From positions 310,001 to 374,000 of the forward strand of contig NZ_JACB01000006.1 in the NCBI RefSeq assembly GCF_000520975.1: a stretch of DNA of 64,000 bases, read 5' to 3'. The notes beneath the pieces were generated by a model that was given only the letters and a program-made list of their open reading frames with translations, did no database searches and had not been told where the DNA came from. The DNA comes from Aquimarina megaterium XH134 (GTDB taxonomy: Bacteria; Bacteroidota; Bacteroidia; Flavobacteriales; Flavobacteriaceae). Shown piece after piece: positions 54,780 through 63,949 of the stretch. The translations under genes and the position numbers were made by a program. How positions within the stretch are numbered: position 1 is the stretch's first letter; each line of letters starts with the position of its first letter.

Positions 54780-54946
54780 AACCAAAATTTTTCGTTTCTT
54801 ACAGAAAATTCTGACTGCTCCTACATATTAATCCTACATAGTGCTATACCCCAAAGCAATATGGTAGAAACCTTACTTTCTTTACAGGTTAATTGCGGAG
54901 CAGTCTTTTTTATATTTTCTTTAGCATTTATACCCACATCTTTTGA

Positions 54947-54954
54947 TAGATTTG
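54947..54954 (+). promoter_or_regulatory. -7 box of the S9 peptidase gene (TAGATTTG)
   Basis: TAGATTTG matches TAnnTTTG and lies 20 bp before the ATG at 54975. This supports the lipoprotein start and argues against the longer ORF from 54861. The -33 TTG is not clear. Confidence 0.5.
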
Positions 54955-54974
54955 TGAATCTAACGCATTACATC

Positions 54975-57143
54975 ATGAAAAAAGCAATCCTTGTATTATC
55001 CATCATTACAGTAATGGTGGCTTGCAAAAACGAAACTAAAGAAGAAACCTCTAAAACTACCATTGCATTGAACTATCCTGAAACTAAAACAGTAGATACA
55101 GTAGATACGTATTTTGGTACTCAAGTAGAAGATCCATATCGTTGGCTAGAAGATGATCGCAGCAAAGAAACCGAAGACTGGGTGGCTACGCAAAACAAAA
55201 CTACTTTTGGATATTTAGAAAATATCCCTTTTAGAAAAGATCTAAAAAAACGGCTATCCGACCTTTGGAACTACGAAAAAGTTGGCTCTCCTTTTAAAGA
55301 AGGAGATTATAGCTATTTTTATAAGAATGACGGACTTCAAGATCAATATGTTCTCTATCGTTTTAAGAATGAAGGTGATGATCCCGAAGTTTTTCTAGAT
55401 CCTAACACCTTTAGTAAAGATGGTACAACATCTTTGGGTGGAGTATTTTTTTCTAAAAATGGAAAACTCATCGCTTATTCTATTTCTGAAGGAGGTAGTG
55501 ACTGGCGTAAAGTAATCGTTAAAAATGCTGAAACCAAAGAGATCATAGAAGATACTATTGTTGATGTTAAGTTTTCTGGAATATCCTGGAAAGGCAACGA
55601 AGGGTTTTACTACTCTAGCTACGATAAGCCAGAAGGAAGTGAGCTTTCTGCCAAAACAGATCAACACAAGGTATACTATCATACCCTGGGTACTTCTCAA
55701 AAAGACGATGCCCTAATTTTTGGAGGTACTCCAGAAGAAAAACATAGATATATTGGTGCAAGTGTTACCGAGGATGATCAATATCTTATTATTTCTGCAA
55801 GTGTTTCTACTTCTGGAAATAAGTTATTTATCAAAGATCTTACAAACCCAAATAGTAAGCTCGTTACAATTATGGGTACTACAGATAGTGATACTTATAT
55901 TATAGAAAATGTAGGTTCTAAGCTCTATCTTGTTACCAATCTAAATGCGCCTAACCAGAAAATTGTAACGGTAGACGTCTCTAACCCGACCCCAGAGCAT
56001 TGGAAAGACTTTATTCCTGAAACCGAAAATGTATTAAGCCCTAATAAAGGAGGAGGGTACTTCTTTGCAGAATATATGGTTGATGCCGTTTCTAAAGTAT
56101 TGCAATATGATTATGATGGTAAATTGATTCGTGAAGTAGCGTTACCTGGAGTAGGAAGCGCAAATGGATTTGGCACCAAAAAAGAAGAAAAAGAATTGTA
56201 TTACACTTTTACCAACTATAAAACACCTGGTAGTATTTATAAATACAATATTGCCGAAGGCACTTCAGAATTATATCGTAAACCAAAAATCGATTTTAAT
56301 CCAGAAAATTACGAAAGTAAACAAGTTTTTTATACCTCTAAGGATGGTACAAAAATACCGATGATTATTACCTACAAAAAAGGGATAGAGCTTAATGGTA
56401 AAAATCCAACTATCTTATATGGATACGGAGGGTTTAATATTAGTCTTACTCCAGCGTTTAGTATTGCCAATGCGGTATGGATGGAGCAAGGTGGAGTATA
56501 TGCAGTACCTAACCTAAGAGGTGGTGGTGAGTATGGTAAAAAATGGCACGTTGCCGGAACAAAATTGCAAAAGCAAAATGTATTTGATGATTTTATTGCT
56601 GCAGCAGAATATCTTATAGAAAACAAATATACATCTAGTGATTATTTGGCCATTCGCGGTGGATCTAATGGGGGATTACTTGTTGGTGCTACCATGACAC
56701 AGCGACCAGACCTTATGAAAGTAGCTTTGCCAGCTGTTGGTGTTTTAGACATGCTACGCTATCACACCTTTACCGCAGGAGCAGGATGGGCCTATGACTA
56801 TGGTACATCAGAAGAAAGTAAAGAGATGTTTGATTATATAAAAGGATACTCTCCTGTACATAATGTAAAAGCCGGGGTGCAATACCCTGCTACTTTGGTT
56901 ACCACAGGAGATCATGATGACCGCGTAGTACCGGCACACTCATTTAAGTTTGCAGCACAGCTACAGGCCAAACAATCAGGTGACAACCCTACATTGATTA
57001 GAATTGAAACCAAAGCTGGTCATGGTGCAGGAACACCGGTAAGCAAAACTATAGAACAATATGCCGATATTTTTGGGTTTACTCTCTACAATATGGGATA
57101 TGAAGTATTACCAGAAAAAGTTACCGACGAAGTAAAAGGATAA
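54975..57143 (+). CDS. S9A prolyl oligopeptidase family lipoprotein
   Basis: The ATG at 54975 gives a 722-residue protein with a lipoprotein signal ([11 protein letters not shown], lipid Cys near 17); the longer ORF from 54861 would bury this signal. An N-terminal beta-propeller (DPYRWLEDD near 55) is followed by the hydrolase domain with the nucleophile [10 protein letters not shown] (about 564), Asp in [11 protein letters not shown] (about 648) and His in AGHGAG (about 680). It cuts short peptides after proline in the periplasm. Confidence 0.93.
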   Translation: MKKAILVLSIITVMVACKNETKEETSKTTIALNYPETKTVDTVDTYFGTQVEDPYRWLEDDRSKETEDWVATQNKTTFGYLENIPFRKDLKKRLSDLWNYEKVGSPFKEGDYSYFYKNDGLQDQYVLYRFKNEGDDPEVFLDPNTFSKDGTTSLGGVFFSKNGKLIAYSISEGGSDWRKVIVKNAETKEIIEDTIVDVKFSGISWKGNEGFYYSSYDKPEGSELSAKTDQHKVYYHTLGTSQKDDALIFGGTPEEKHRYIGASVTEDDQYLIISASVSTSGNKLFIKDLTNPNSKLVTIMGTTDSDTYIIENVGSKLYLVTNLNAPNQKIVTVDVSNPTPEHWKDFIPETENVLSPNKGGGYFFAEYMVDAVSKVLQYDYDGKLIREVALPGVGSANGFGTKKEEKELYYTFTNYKTPGSIYKYNIAEGTSELYRKPKIDFNPENYESKQVFYTSKDGTKIPMIITYKKGIELNGKNPTILYGYGGFNISLTPAFSIANAVWMEQGGVYAVPNLRGGGEYGKKWHVAGTKLQKQNVFDDFIAAAEYLIENKYTSSDYLAIRGGSNGGLLVGATMTQRPDLMKVALPAVGVLDMLRYHTFTAGAGWAYDYGTSEESKEMFDYIKGYSPVHNVKAGVQYPATLVTTGDHDDRVVPAHSFKFAAQLQAKQSGDNPTLIRIETKAGHGAGTPVSKTIEQYADIFGFTLYNMGYEVLPEKVTDEVKG

Positions 57144-57175
57144 CGTTTTGAACTAAGAACTCGTCTTAAAAAAAT

Positions 57176-57212
57176 AAAAAATCCGTTTTCTGAAAAGAAG
57201 CGGATTTTTTTT
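57176..57212 (+). terminator. terminator after the S9 peptidase gene
   Basis: AAAAATCCG (57176-57184) pairs with CGGATTTTT (57201-57209), with a partly paired 16-base interior (TTTTC/GAAAA), then T run. Confidence 0.85.
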
Positions 57213-57236
57213 GTTAAAGTTCAATATATTTGAGTA

Positions 57237-58208
57237 ATGTTAAAAGTAGACAATATATCCTTCGCGTATGATAAACTTCCCGTTTTAAAAAACGTTAGTT
57301 TTACTATTGAAAAAGGGCAGCATATTGCCTTAATTGGTGCTAGTGGTTGTGGAAAAAGTACCTTACTTAAAATCATTTATGGTCTTTTACATGTACAGGA
57401 AGGAGAACTATCCTGGGAGGGTACTAAAATATTAGGACCGAATTTTAACCTTGTTCCTGGCGAGGAAAACATGAAATACCTCTCGCAAGGCTTTGAGCTG
57501 CAATCCTATCGAAGTGTTGCAGAAAATATCGGGCAATACTTATCTAATTTTCAGCCAGAATTAAAACAAGGCCGGGTAGATGAGTTACTCGACATTGTAG
57601 AAATGACTGATTTTGCCAATGCCAAAGTCGAGAACCTGAGTGGTGGTCAAAAACAAAGAGTAGCACTAGCAAAAGCATTGGCCAAAAGACCAGAATTATT
57701 ACTGCTTGATGAACCATTTGGGAATATCGATAACTTCAGACGTAGTTCTTTAAGAAGAAATCTGTTTAGATATCTAAAACGTAATAAAATTACAAGTATC
57801 ACCGCTACACATGATAAAACAGATATTCTCTCTTTTGCAGATCAAACCATTGTTATTCGACAAGGAAAAATTTTAATTCAAGAAAATACGATCACTTTAT
57901 ATCAAAATCCTACTGATTATTATATTGCTTCTCTTTTTGGCGAAGTGAATGAAATACAACTTTCTTCATTTACAACATCTGATAGCCAGGATACGATTTT
58001 GGTCTATCCTCATGAGATCGAAGTTAATCCTAATTCTATGACAAAGGCACGAGTAAAAAATGCGTATTTCAATGGAGGGTATTACTTGATTGAAGCTATA
58101 CTCGACAATACCATTCTTTTTTTTAATCATCATAGTAAATTAACTGCTCCCAAAATGGTCGGGATTACAATTCCTGAAGAAATCATTGAGAAAAGAAAAC
58201 CAATTTAG
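57237..58208 (+). CDS. orphan ABC transporter ATP-binding protein
   Basis: This 323-residue protein has Walker A LIGASGCGKSTLL (about 33-45), the Q-loop region near 85, the signature ENLSGGQKQRVALAKAL (about 134), Walker B LLLLDEPFGNID (about 156) and the switch His in TATHDKTD. About 110 residues beyond the ATPase core form a regulatory, TOBE-like domain, as in PotA/FbpC-type importers. No permease or binding-protein gene is adjacent, so its partners must lie elsewhere. It converges on lpxH, with a 4-bp overlap of the ends. Confidence 0.88.
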   Translation: MLKVDNISFAYDKLPVLKNVSFTIEKGQHIALIGASGCGKSTLLKIIYGLLHVQEGELSWEGTKILGPNFNLVPGEENMKYLSQGFELQSYRSVAENIGQYLSNFQPELKQGRVDELLDIVEMTDFANAKVENLSGGQKQRVALAKALAKRPELLLLDEPFGNIDNFRRSSLRRNLFRYLKRNKITSITATHDKTDILSFADQTIVIRQGKILIQENTITLYQNPTDYYIASLFGEVNEIQLSSFTTSDSQDTILVYPHEIEVNPNSMTKARVKNAYFNGGYYLIEAILDNTILFFNHHSKLTAPKMVGITIPEEIIEKRKPI

Positions 58209-58963
58209 TTGTTGTAGTGTACTAACTCAAGCTTATTTCCGTCAAAAACACCATACGTATAATGAGTAATCCAATCTCCTAGATTTATGTATTGAGATTG
58301 CTGGTTTAATTGTATTTCCATAGGAAGGTGTCTATGTCCAAACACAAAATAATCCCTGTGCTTACTTTCTAGTTTTCTTTTGCAATATTGTACCAACCAC
58401 TCGTTATCTTCTCCTAAAAAAGTCACATCTTCATCTCCCGAAATCAATTTATTTTTTACAGAAAGATATTGTGCCAGTTTTACTCCAAGATCTGGATGTA
58501 GCCATCTAAAAAACCATTTTGCTACAGGATTGGTAAACACTTTTTTCATTCGTTTATACCCCTTGTCTCCCGGGCCTAAACCATCACCATGGCCGATAAA
58601 AAAAGTAGTGTCGTTAAAAGTGAACTCCTGAGGTTTATGATACACAGGAATATTTAATTCTTCTTCAAAATATCCATTCATCCATAAGTCATGATTTCCT
58701 ACAAAATAATAGACTGGGATTCCAGAATCTGTAATTTCTGCTAATTTCCCCAATGTTCTGGTAAATCCTTTGGGAACCACAGTTTTATATTCGAACCAAA
58801 AGTCAAAAAGATCTCCTAACAAGAAGATAGCGCCTGCATCTTTTTTAACTTCATCTAACCATTTTACAAATTTTTGCTCTCTTGGGAAACTCTTTTCTGA
58901 TGTTGGAGCCCCCAAATGATTATCACTGGCAAAGTATATTTTTTTCCCTTCAGGAAGGTTCAT
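58205..58963 (-). CDS. lpxH: UDP-2,3-diacylglucosamine diphosphatase
   Basis: This 252-residue calcineurin-type phosphoesterase has metal motifs FASDNHLGAP (about 11), LLGDLFDFW, YFVGNHDLW (about 88), IGHGDGLGPGD and FGHRHLP (about 226). It fits the LpxH/LpxH2 group that cleaves UDP-diacylglucosamine to lipid X in lipid A synthesis at the inner membrane. It lies 51 bp downstream of queD. The exact LpxH type is not certain. Confidence 0.85.
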   Translation of the reverse strand: MNLPEGKKIYFASDNHLGAPTSEKSFPREQKFVKWLDEVKKDAGAIFLLGDLFDFWFEYKTVVPKGFTRTLGKLAEITDSGIPVYYFVGNHDLWMNGYFEEELNIPVYHKPQEFTFNDTTFFIGHGDGLGPGDKGYKRMKKVFTNPVAKWFFRWLHPDLGVKLAQYLSVKNKLISGDEDVTFLGEDNEWLVQYCKRKLESKHRDYFVFGHRHLPMEIQLNQQSQYINLGDWITHYTYGVFDGNKLELVHYNN

Positions 58964-59014
58964 AGGTATAATTTAAAAGGTAAAGGTAAGAAAAGGACCT
59001 AAGATTTAAATGAT

Positions 59015-59467
59015 CTATTCATTATCTGATGCATACCACTCTGCAAATGATGTTTCGGTTTCTTGAAGTTTTAACGAAAATAATGTAATCCCTTCGGGCA
59101 ATCGAGAGGTAATCTTTTTAGCAAAATCAATTACCATATTCTCACTGGTAGGTTGATAATCTACCAAAATTACATTATGCCCTCTGTCTTTTAATTCTTT
59201 TGCAAGTTCTATATGTGGTGTGTTTTTGTTAAATACTGTTGCATGATCAAAAACATCTTCGATATCTTCTTTTACAATTTTTTTAAGGTCTCCAAAATCA
59301 ATTACCATTCCTAGTTTTACATGCGAAGTATCTGTAATCGGTGTCCCGATTACAGTCACACTTAGTTTATAACTATGACCATGAACATTTCTACATTTAC
59401 CATCATATCCATATAAAGCATGTCCGGTTTCGAAAGAAAATTGTTTCGTGATACGAATTTTACTCAT
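59015..59467 (-). CDS. queD: 6-carboxytetrahydropterin synthase (QueD/PTPS family)
   Basis: This 150-residue protein has the zinc and catalytic pattern of 6-pyruvoyl-tetrahydropterin synthases: FSFETGHALYGYDGKCRNVHGHSYKL (about 10-35), with the catalytic Cys and His pair, MVIDFGDLKK and PTSENMVIDFAKKI, and LQETETSFAEW near the end. In bacteria the usual role is queuosine precursor synthesis. A -7 box 22 bp upstream serves it. Confidence 0.9.
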   Translation of the reverse strand: MSKIRITKQFSFETGHALYGYDGKCRNVHGHSYKLSVTVIGTPITDTSHVKLGMVIDFGDLKKIVKEDIEDVFDHATVFNKNTPHIELAKELKDRGHNVILVDYQPTSENMVIDFAKKITSRLPEGITLFSLKLQETETSFAEWYASDNE

Positions 59468-59488
59468 CGTTTACTTTGTGATTTTTGG

Positions 59489-59496
59489 CAAAGTTA
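59489..59496 (-). promoter_or_regulatory. -7 box of queD (TAACTTTG)
   Basis: On the minus strand TAACTTTGC matches TAnnTTTGC and lies 21 bp before the ATG of queD, just past the end of the 32-codon ORF. No clear -33 TTG is seen. Confidence 0.5.
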
Positions 59497-59503
59497 CGGA
59501 AGA

Positions 59504-59602
59504 TTATCGTCTCTTTCTCTTATTTATAAAGTAAACCACAACCAGAACAATTCCTAATACCAGAAACAATCCATTGCCTCCTAAAAAGTTTAGTATATCC
59601 AT
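59504..59602 (-). CDS. small single-TM protein (32 aa)
   Basis: ATG at 59602, TAA at 59504. The peptide begins MDILNFLGGNG, then a hydrophobic stretch (LFLVLGIVLVVVYFI) and a NKRKRR tail, the pattern of a small inner-membrane protein with a cytosolic basic end. It is upstream of queD on the same strand. Similar tiny membrane proteins are often missed by gene callers. Function unknown. Confidence 0.5.
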   Translation of the reverse strand: MDILNFLGGNGLFLVLGIVLVVVYFINKRKRR

Positions 59603-59767
59603 TATTAATTTAGACTTTTAATTTATAATCCAGATCTACACTAAAGAAACAACGCCTTTTTGAATGTTTTCTTATACTAAACTAATAAAAGCGGGAAAAC
59701 CCGCTTTATAATTCACAATATTTAGTAAAATACAATCTTTAAAAAAGTAAATCACAATATACAAATA

Positions 59768-59944
59768 TTAACATGCAGATCTACATGCAATATAATCTGC
59801 CAGACAGTTAGAACCTCCACTACTTAGACAACTAACATAGTCTTGTCTGCAAACAAGAAAACAACTGCTTCCTCCATTAATACTTGATTGTTCTGTTTTG
59901 TTTAATGATTTAACATCATTACGGTTTAAAATGTTTTTTAACAT
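59768..59944 (-). CDS. Gly-Gly leader peptide with six cysteines (58 aa)
   Basis: The ATG at 59944 gives a 58-residue peptide; the longer ORF to 59998 adds an unlikely extension. A polar leader (MLKNILNRNDVKSLNKTEQ then SSINGG) ends in a double Gly at 24-25, the cut site of bacteriocin-type leader peptidases. The 33-residue core has Cys at 28, 32, 39, 47, 54 and 58, spacing C-x3-C-x6-C-x7-C-x6-C-x3-C, which is mirror-symmetric and suggests two helices clamped by disulfides, as in alpha-hairpinin folds. No transporter, protease or modifying gene is adjacent. It is probably an exported disulfide-rich peptide of unknown role. Confidence 0.7.
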   Translation of the reverse strand: MLKNILNRNDVKSLNKTEQSSINGGSSCFLVCRQDYVSCLSSGGSNCLADYIACRSAC

Positions 59945-60022
59945 AATTAAAGGTTTTAAATTTGTAATGATGTAATGTAAAGAAAATAACAAAGGCAAAA
60001 TTGAGGTTTACCGTAGACTCTG

Positions 60023-60787
60023 TTATTTTTTAAATTTTTCTAATGCTTTTTTAGTAAATTCTGAAAGTACTAACTCTCCAGAAATTGCTGCCCTTTCTAA
60101 AAGAAGTTCTTCCCAGTACTCTGTTCCTCTCCAGTTTACTTTTTTCATTTGTTGTATTGCTTGTGGATTATAACTAGCCAGTTTTTCGGCAAATAGTTGT
60201 ATTTCTTTATCCAACTCTGTTATAGTTTCAAAAACACGGGCATACAATCCTTGTTCTTTTGCCCAATATGCATTTTTCCACTGTGATGCATCCCATGCAA
60301 GAGCTTCAAAAGCAGCTAATCCTATTTTTCTTGATACTGCTGGTTCTATTACAAATGGACCTATACCAATGGTTAATTCACTTAATTTAATCGATGCAGC
60401 TTCTGTAGCCAGGCAGTAATCACAAGCAGATGCTAATCCAACTCCTCCTCCTACAGTTTTACCTTGTACTCTTCCTATGATTGGTTTTTTACATTTTCGC
60501 ATGGCATTAATCACATTTGCAAACCCAGAAAAAAATTGTTTTCCTTCCTTTAGATTTGTTATTGCCATTAGTTCATCAAAAGAGGCTCCTGCACAAAATG
60601 CCCGGTCTCCTTCTGATTTAAGAATGATTACAGATACTGATGTATCCTTTGATAATTCATCAAAAGCTTTAGCTAATCTTATTAATAATTCTGAAGGAAA
60701 AGAATTACTGGCATGGTGGCCAAATTCTATCGTTGCAATGGTGTTTTCGGTATGAGTATATAGACTTCCGTTAGATCTTGGTATCAT
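60023..60787 (-). CDS. enoyl-CoA hydratase/isomerase (crotonase) family protein
   Basis: The ATG at 60787 gives MIPRSNG and 254 residues, the usual crotonase length; the ORF to 60910 adds an unlikely N-terminus. The family motifs are FCAGASFDELM (about 69, oxyanion hole) and GRVQGKTVGGGVGLASACDYCLA (about 100-122), the second oxyanion-hole element. The fold acts on acyl-CoA thioesters as hydratase, isomerase or hydrolase. The Glu pair of true hydratases is not complete, so the reaction is uncertain. Confidence 0.85.
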   Translation of the reverse strand: MIPRSNGSLYTHTENTIATIEFGHHASNSFPSELLIRLAKAFDELSKDTSVSVIILKSEGDRAFCAGASFDELMAITNLKEGKQFFSGFANVINAMRKCKKPIIGRVQGKTVGGGVGLASACDYCLATEAASIKLSELTIGIGPFVIEPAVSRKIGLAAFEALAWDASQWKNAYWAKEQGLYARVFETITELDKEIQLFAEKLASYNPQAIQQMKKVNWRGTEYWEELLLERAAISGELVLSEFTKKALEKFKK

Positions 60788-60995
60788 TATTGTTATAACT
60801 TTTATAGTAAAAGTAACTAATACCAACTGAAGATTAAAATACCACACATAATTATTTTGGTTGGTATCATTCACCCATCTGGTGACCTCTGTATTAAAAT
60901 TGTTTAACAAATAATCTTAATACAATCAAATGGCTTATTTCTTAGTAAAAATTAATTGTAATTATCTAAAATATAACACGTTTATATTTATAGAG

Positions 60996-61121
60996 ATGGT
61001 TCATAAAAAATATATAAAGAAGATGTTAGAAGAGTTTTTTGAAAAAAACAGATTACGAATAGGGATTTTATTAATTCTTATCTACGCTCCATTACTATTT
61101 GTTCTTATTTATCCTTTTTAA
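60996..61121 (+). CDS. small single-TM protein (41 aa)
   Basis: From the ATG at 60996: a basic N-terminus (MVHKKYIKKMLEEFFEKNRLR) and one TM helix (IGILLILIYAPLLFVLIYPF) ending at the C-terminus. A longer start at 60930 is possible but gives an unlikely sequence. It ends 4 bp inside the MATE gene on the other strand. Function unknown. Confidence 0.4.
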   Translation: MVHKKYIKKMLEEFFEKNRLRIGILLILIYAPLLFVLIYPF

Positions 61122-62446
61122 GAAATCAAGGGCAAAAACTTATTTCTAAACTTTATGACTAGTGCTACTCCTCTAAAAAGAGCCCAAACCGTAAATGCTA
61201 TCCATATCCCATATAACTTTAAATCAAAAAAGTTACATACATAAAGAGTAGGTATAAACCCTAAGAATGTTGCTCCCAGCAATACATTTCTTAAATACCT
61301 CATTTCACCCAGGCCTTTAAAAATTCCATCAAAAACAAAAGCCAAACCGTTAATGGGCTGCACAATCAAAACAATAAAAAAGACACTGTAAAATGTTTCT
61401 AGCACTATGGTTTCACTTGTAAATACTTTTCCTATTGTGTCATAAAATATAAACCCAAATATTGCCAAAATCAAACTCACACCAATACCATAAGTACTTA
61501 CACGTTTTCCTAATTTCCAGAGGGATTTATAATCTTTTGCACCTAATAGTTTTCCTCCAAGGATATTACCTGCTCCGCCATAACCATCAATAAAAAATGC
61601 AGTAAACATCCAGATATTCATTGCTATCGTATATGCTGCTATATATTCATCTCCATATCCTGTAGCATTAGATGTTGCAAAATATAATGCTGTATTTAAT
61701 GCAATAGATCGTACAAACAAATTAAGACTCATTGTAACCAGTCTACCTAATTCCTTATTTAATGGGAAACGTAGCTTAAGACTTACATTGGTTTTGGTCA
61801 ACAATAATATAAAAACGATGACCGCCATTAAGAATTGTGAAATTAAACTTGCCCATGCTGCCCCGCTAATTCCCATCGGAGTAATAAAACCTTCGACACC
61901 ATATACCAGAAAAAAATCTAAAACAATATTAGCTACTGCACCAATTACGGCAACAATCATTGGCCAAAATGTATTTTGCAGTCCTCTAAAAATACCAAAA
62001 ACAGCAAATGTGAATAAGGTTAAAGGAAATCCCCATACTCTGATATCATAGTAAACCACGCAGTATTCTAAAATTAAGCCTGAAGCATTGTATAATTTAA
62101 AAATCTCTTCAACAAAGAAAACAGTAGAGATCAAAACAAAAATACTAAGAGCTACATTAAAAAAAATAGCTTGTGCAGGTAACGTTTTTACTTCTTCTAT
62201 TTTACCTGCTCCCAGGTATTGAGAAATAATAGCAGATATTGCACTTCGGGTTTGCCCGAGAATCCATATTAATGCAGACAAAAACGACCCTACAATACCT
62301 ACTGCCGCAAGGGATTCGGTACCATATTCAGGAATATTACCCACGATAGCGGTATCGGTTATAGATAGTAATGGCTCTGCAATACCAGCAACAATAGCCG
62401 GGATTGCCAGTCGGTTTATATTTTTAAAACCAATTACCTTGCTCAT
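61118..62446 (-). CDS. MATE family multidrug/Na+ antiporter
   Basis: This 442-residue protein has twelve predicted TM helices in two related halves. LAIPAIVAGIAEPLLSITDTAIVGN at the start and GQTRSAISAIISQYLGAGK are family patterns (DinF-like subgroup). It exports drugs or metabolites in exchange for Na+ or H+. It overlaps the GNAT gene by 4 bp, so the two are translationally coupled. Confidence 0.9.
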   Translation of the reverse strand: MSKVIGFKNINRLAIPAIVAGIAEPLLSITDTAIVGNIPEYGTESLAAVGIVGSFLSALIWILGQTRSAISAIISQYLGAGKIEEVKTLPAQAIFFNVALSIFVLISTVFFVEEIFKLYNASGLILEYCVVYYDIRVWGFPLTLFTFAVFGIFRGLQNTFWPMIVAVIGAVANIVLDFFLVYGVEGFITPMGISGAAWASLISQFLMAVIVFILLLTKTNVSLKLRFPLNKELGRLVTMSLNLFVRSIALNTALYFATSNATGYGDEYIAAYTIAMNIWMFTAFFIDGYGGAGNILGGKLLGAKDYKSLWKLGKRVSTYGIGVSLILAIFGFIFYDTIGKVFTSETIVLETFYSVFFIVLIVQPINGLAFVFDGIFKGLGEMRYLRNVLLGATFLGFIPTLYVCNFFDLKLYGIWIAFTVWALFRGVALVIKFRNKFLPLIS

Positions 62447-62943
62447 AGAATGAGTTCATAACAGTGAAATGGGTGTTCGCTTTGTTTCGGGAAATAGATA
62501 TCATCCAAACGTTGATACCCTCTGATTTCATAAAATTTCTGGTTTCTTTTATTTTGACTAAAGGTGTCTAATCTTACCGATTGATATTGATTTTTTTTAG
62601 CATAGTCTTCACCAAAATCCATTAGTTTTTGAGCATATCCCTTTCCCCAATATTCTGGATCAACTGCTACACGATGTATATAAAGATTATTGGTATTGGC
62701 CGTTAACCATGTTACAGGAATATATTCTTCATCCATTAGGTCTGTTAGTACAATAATCCCTTTGATGTGGTTCTCTTCCTCCAGAACATACAATTCTTGT
62801 AGTTCTACATCTTTTTGAAAACGTTCTTGGGTAGGATAATGCTCATTCCATTGATAGATGCCATTAGCTATCATTGCTTTGGCACAAGCTCTAGTCAATG
62901 TGTAAATAGCATCCAGATCAGATAATACTGCTTTACGAATCAT
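62443..62943 (-). CDS. GNAT family N-acetyltransferase
   Basis: This 166-residue protein has the GNAT fold: LYIHRVAVDPEYWGKGYAQKLMDFGE (about 85-112), with the acetyl-CoA loop Q/RxxGxG/A-type WGKGYA, and VRLDTFSQNKRNQKFYEIRGYQRL (about 124-145). It acetylates a small amine or a protein amino group. The 4-bp overlap with the MATE gene suggests the two act on the same or related compounds. Confidence 0.9.
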   Translation of the reverse strand: MIRKAVLSDLDAIYTLTRACAKAMIANGIYQWNEHYPTQERFQKDVELQELYVLEEENHIKGIIVLTDLMDEEYIPVTWLTANTNNLYIHRVAVDPEYWGKGYAQKLMDFGEDYAKKNQYQSVRLDTFSQNKRNQKFYEIRGYQRLDDIYFPKQSEHPFHCYELIL

Positions 62944-63137
62944 ATTTTTTGGAAAGCAGCAAAAATACTAACTTTATATTGCAGTTAATAATCAAAGGTT
63001 ATATTTAAAAAAACTTTAAGAAAAAAGCTGTTTTAGATCGTCAGAAGAGCTTTAAAAATAATATTATATCAAGAAATGAGTTAGTAAAAGGTCTAAAATT
63101 GTAATTTTACACACTGAAACACAAATCATAATAATTA

Positions 63138-63938
63138 ATGAAGAATATATTGGTTCCCTTGGGGTTGTCTGAGCATTCAATTAGCATGGCCAGACTTCAA
63201 TATGCTATTGATTTTGCAAAAGAACTCAAAGCAAAAGTTTATGTAGTAGAGGTTTTTAAAGAATTACCTAGATCTGGTAGTCTTCCCTCTGTAAACAAAA
63301 CATTAAAGGAAATCACCGCTTCTTCTATTGAAGAAAAAGTTGCAAAAATTGATAAAAAAGGAGTAGAAGTAATTGCTTTACCATTAGAAGGTGAACTTCT
63401 TGAAGCTATCCCTAAATTTAATTTACAGCACTCTATAAATTTACTCGTTTTAGGAGCAGAAGTTAAGGATATTAAAGATCCTTATTTTCTTGGTTCGATT
63501 TCGGGAAGTCTTGTAAAAAATACAGAAATCCCGGTATTAATCATTCCTCAAATGTATACTTTTTCGCCTATCAAAAAGATACTAATGGCGGTTAAATCAG
63601 GTATCGTAAAAAAGAAAAATGCATTAATTCCCGTAAAAGAAATTTTAAGTACTTTTGATGGTGATTTAAAATTGCTTCAGGTAAAAACAGCAAATTTCTT
63701 AGCTGAAGATTCTAAATTTGACAAAGATTTAGGAGAGATTACCTCATCTTATAAATCGTCTGAAAATGCTACCTTATTTCAAGGAGTTTTAGAACATCTT
63801 AATGAGAATTATCCAGATCTTATTTGTGTTTTTAGACGAAAACGAGGATTCTTTGCGAAGCTTTGGGAAGAAGATGCTGTTCTCAAAAAAGATTTTGACA
63901 GTAGGATTCCTTTATTAGTTTTAAGAGGATCGGATTAA
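63138..63938 (+). CDS. universal stress protein, two-domain UspA type
   Basis: This 266-residue protein begins KNILVPLGLSEHSISMARLQYAIDFAKEL, the first strand and helix of the Usp fold, with VLGAEVKDIKDPYFLGSISGSLVKNTEIPVLIIP (about 107-140) closing the first domain in the usual G-x2-G-x9-G-S/T type loop. A second, diverged Usp domain follows (KKILMAVKSG...). The second lacks a clear nucleotide loop. Cytosolic and stress related; target unknown. Confidence 0.88.
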   Translation: MKNILVPLGLSEHSISMARLQYAIDFAKELKAKVYVVEVFKELPRSGSLPSVNKTLKEITASSIEEKVAKIDKKGVEVIALPLEGELLEAIPKFNLQHSINLLVLGAEVKDIKDPYFLGSISGSLVKNTEIPVLIIPQMYTFSPIKKILMAVKSGIVKKKNALIPVKEILSTFDGDLKLLQVKTANFLAEDSKFDKDLGEITSSYKSSENATLFQGVLEHLNENYPDLICVFRRKRGFFAKLWEEDAVLKKDFDSRIPLLVLRGSD

Positions 63939-63949
63939 AAATACAGGGG

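Noticed and set aside
54861-54974. N-terminal extension of the S9 peptidase
   Set aside because: It would bury a clear lipoprotein signal, and a -7 box lies within it.
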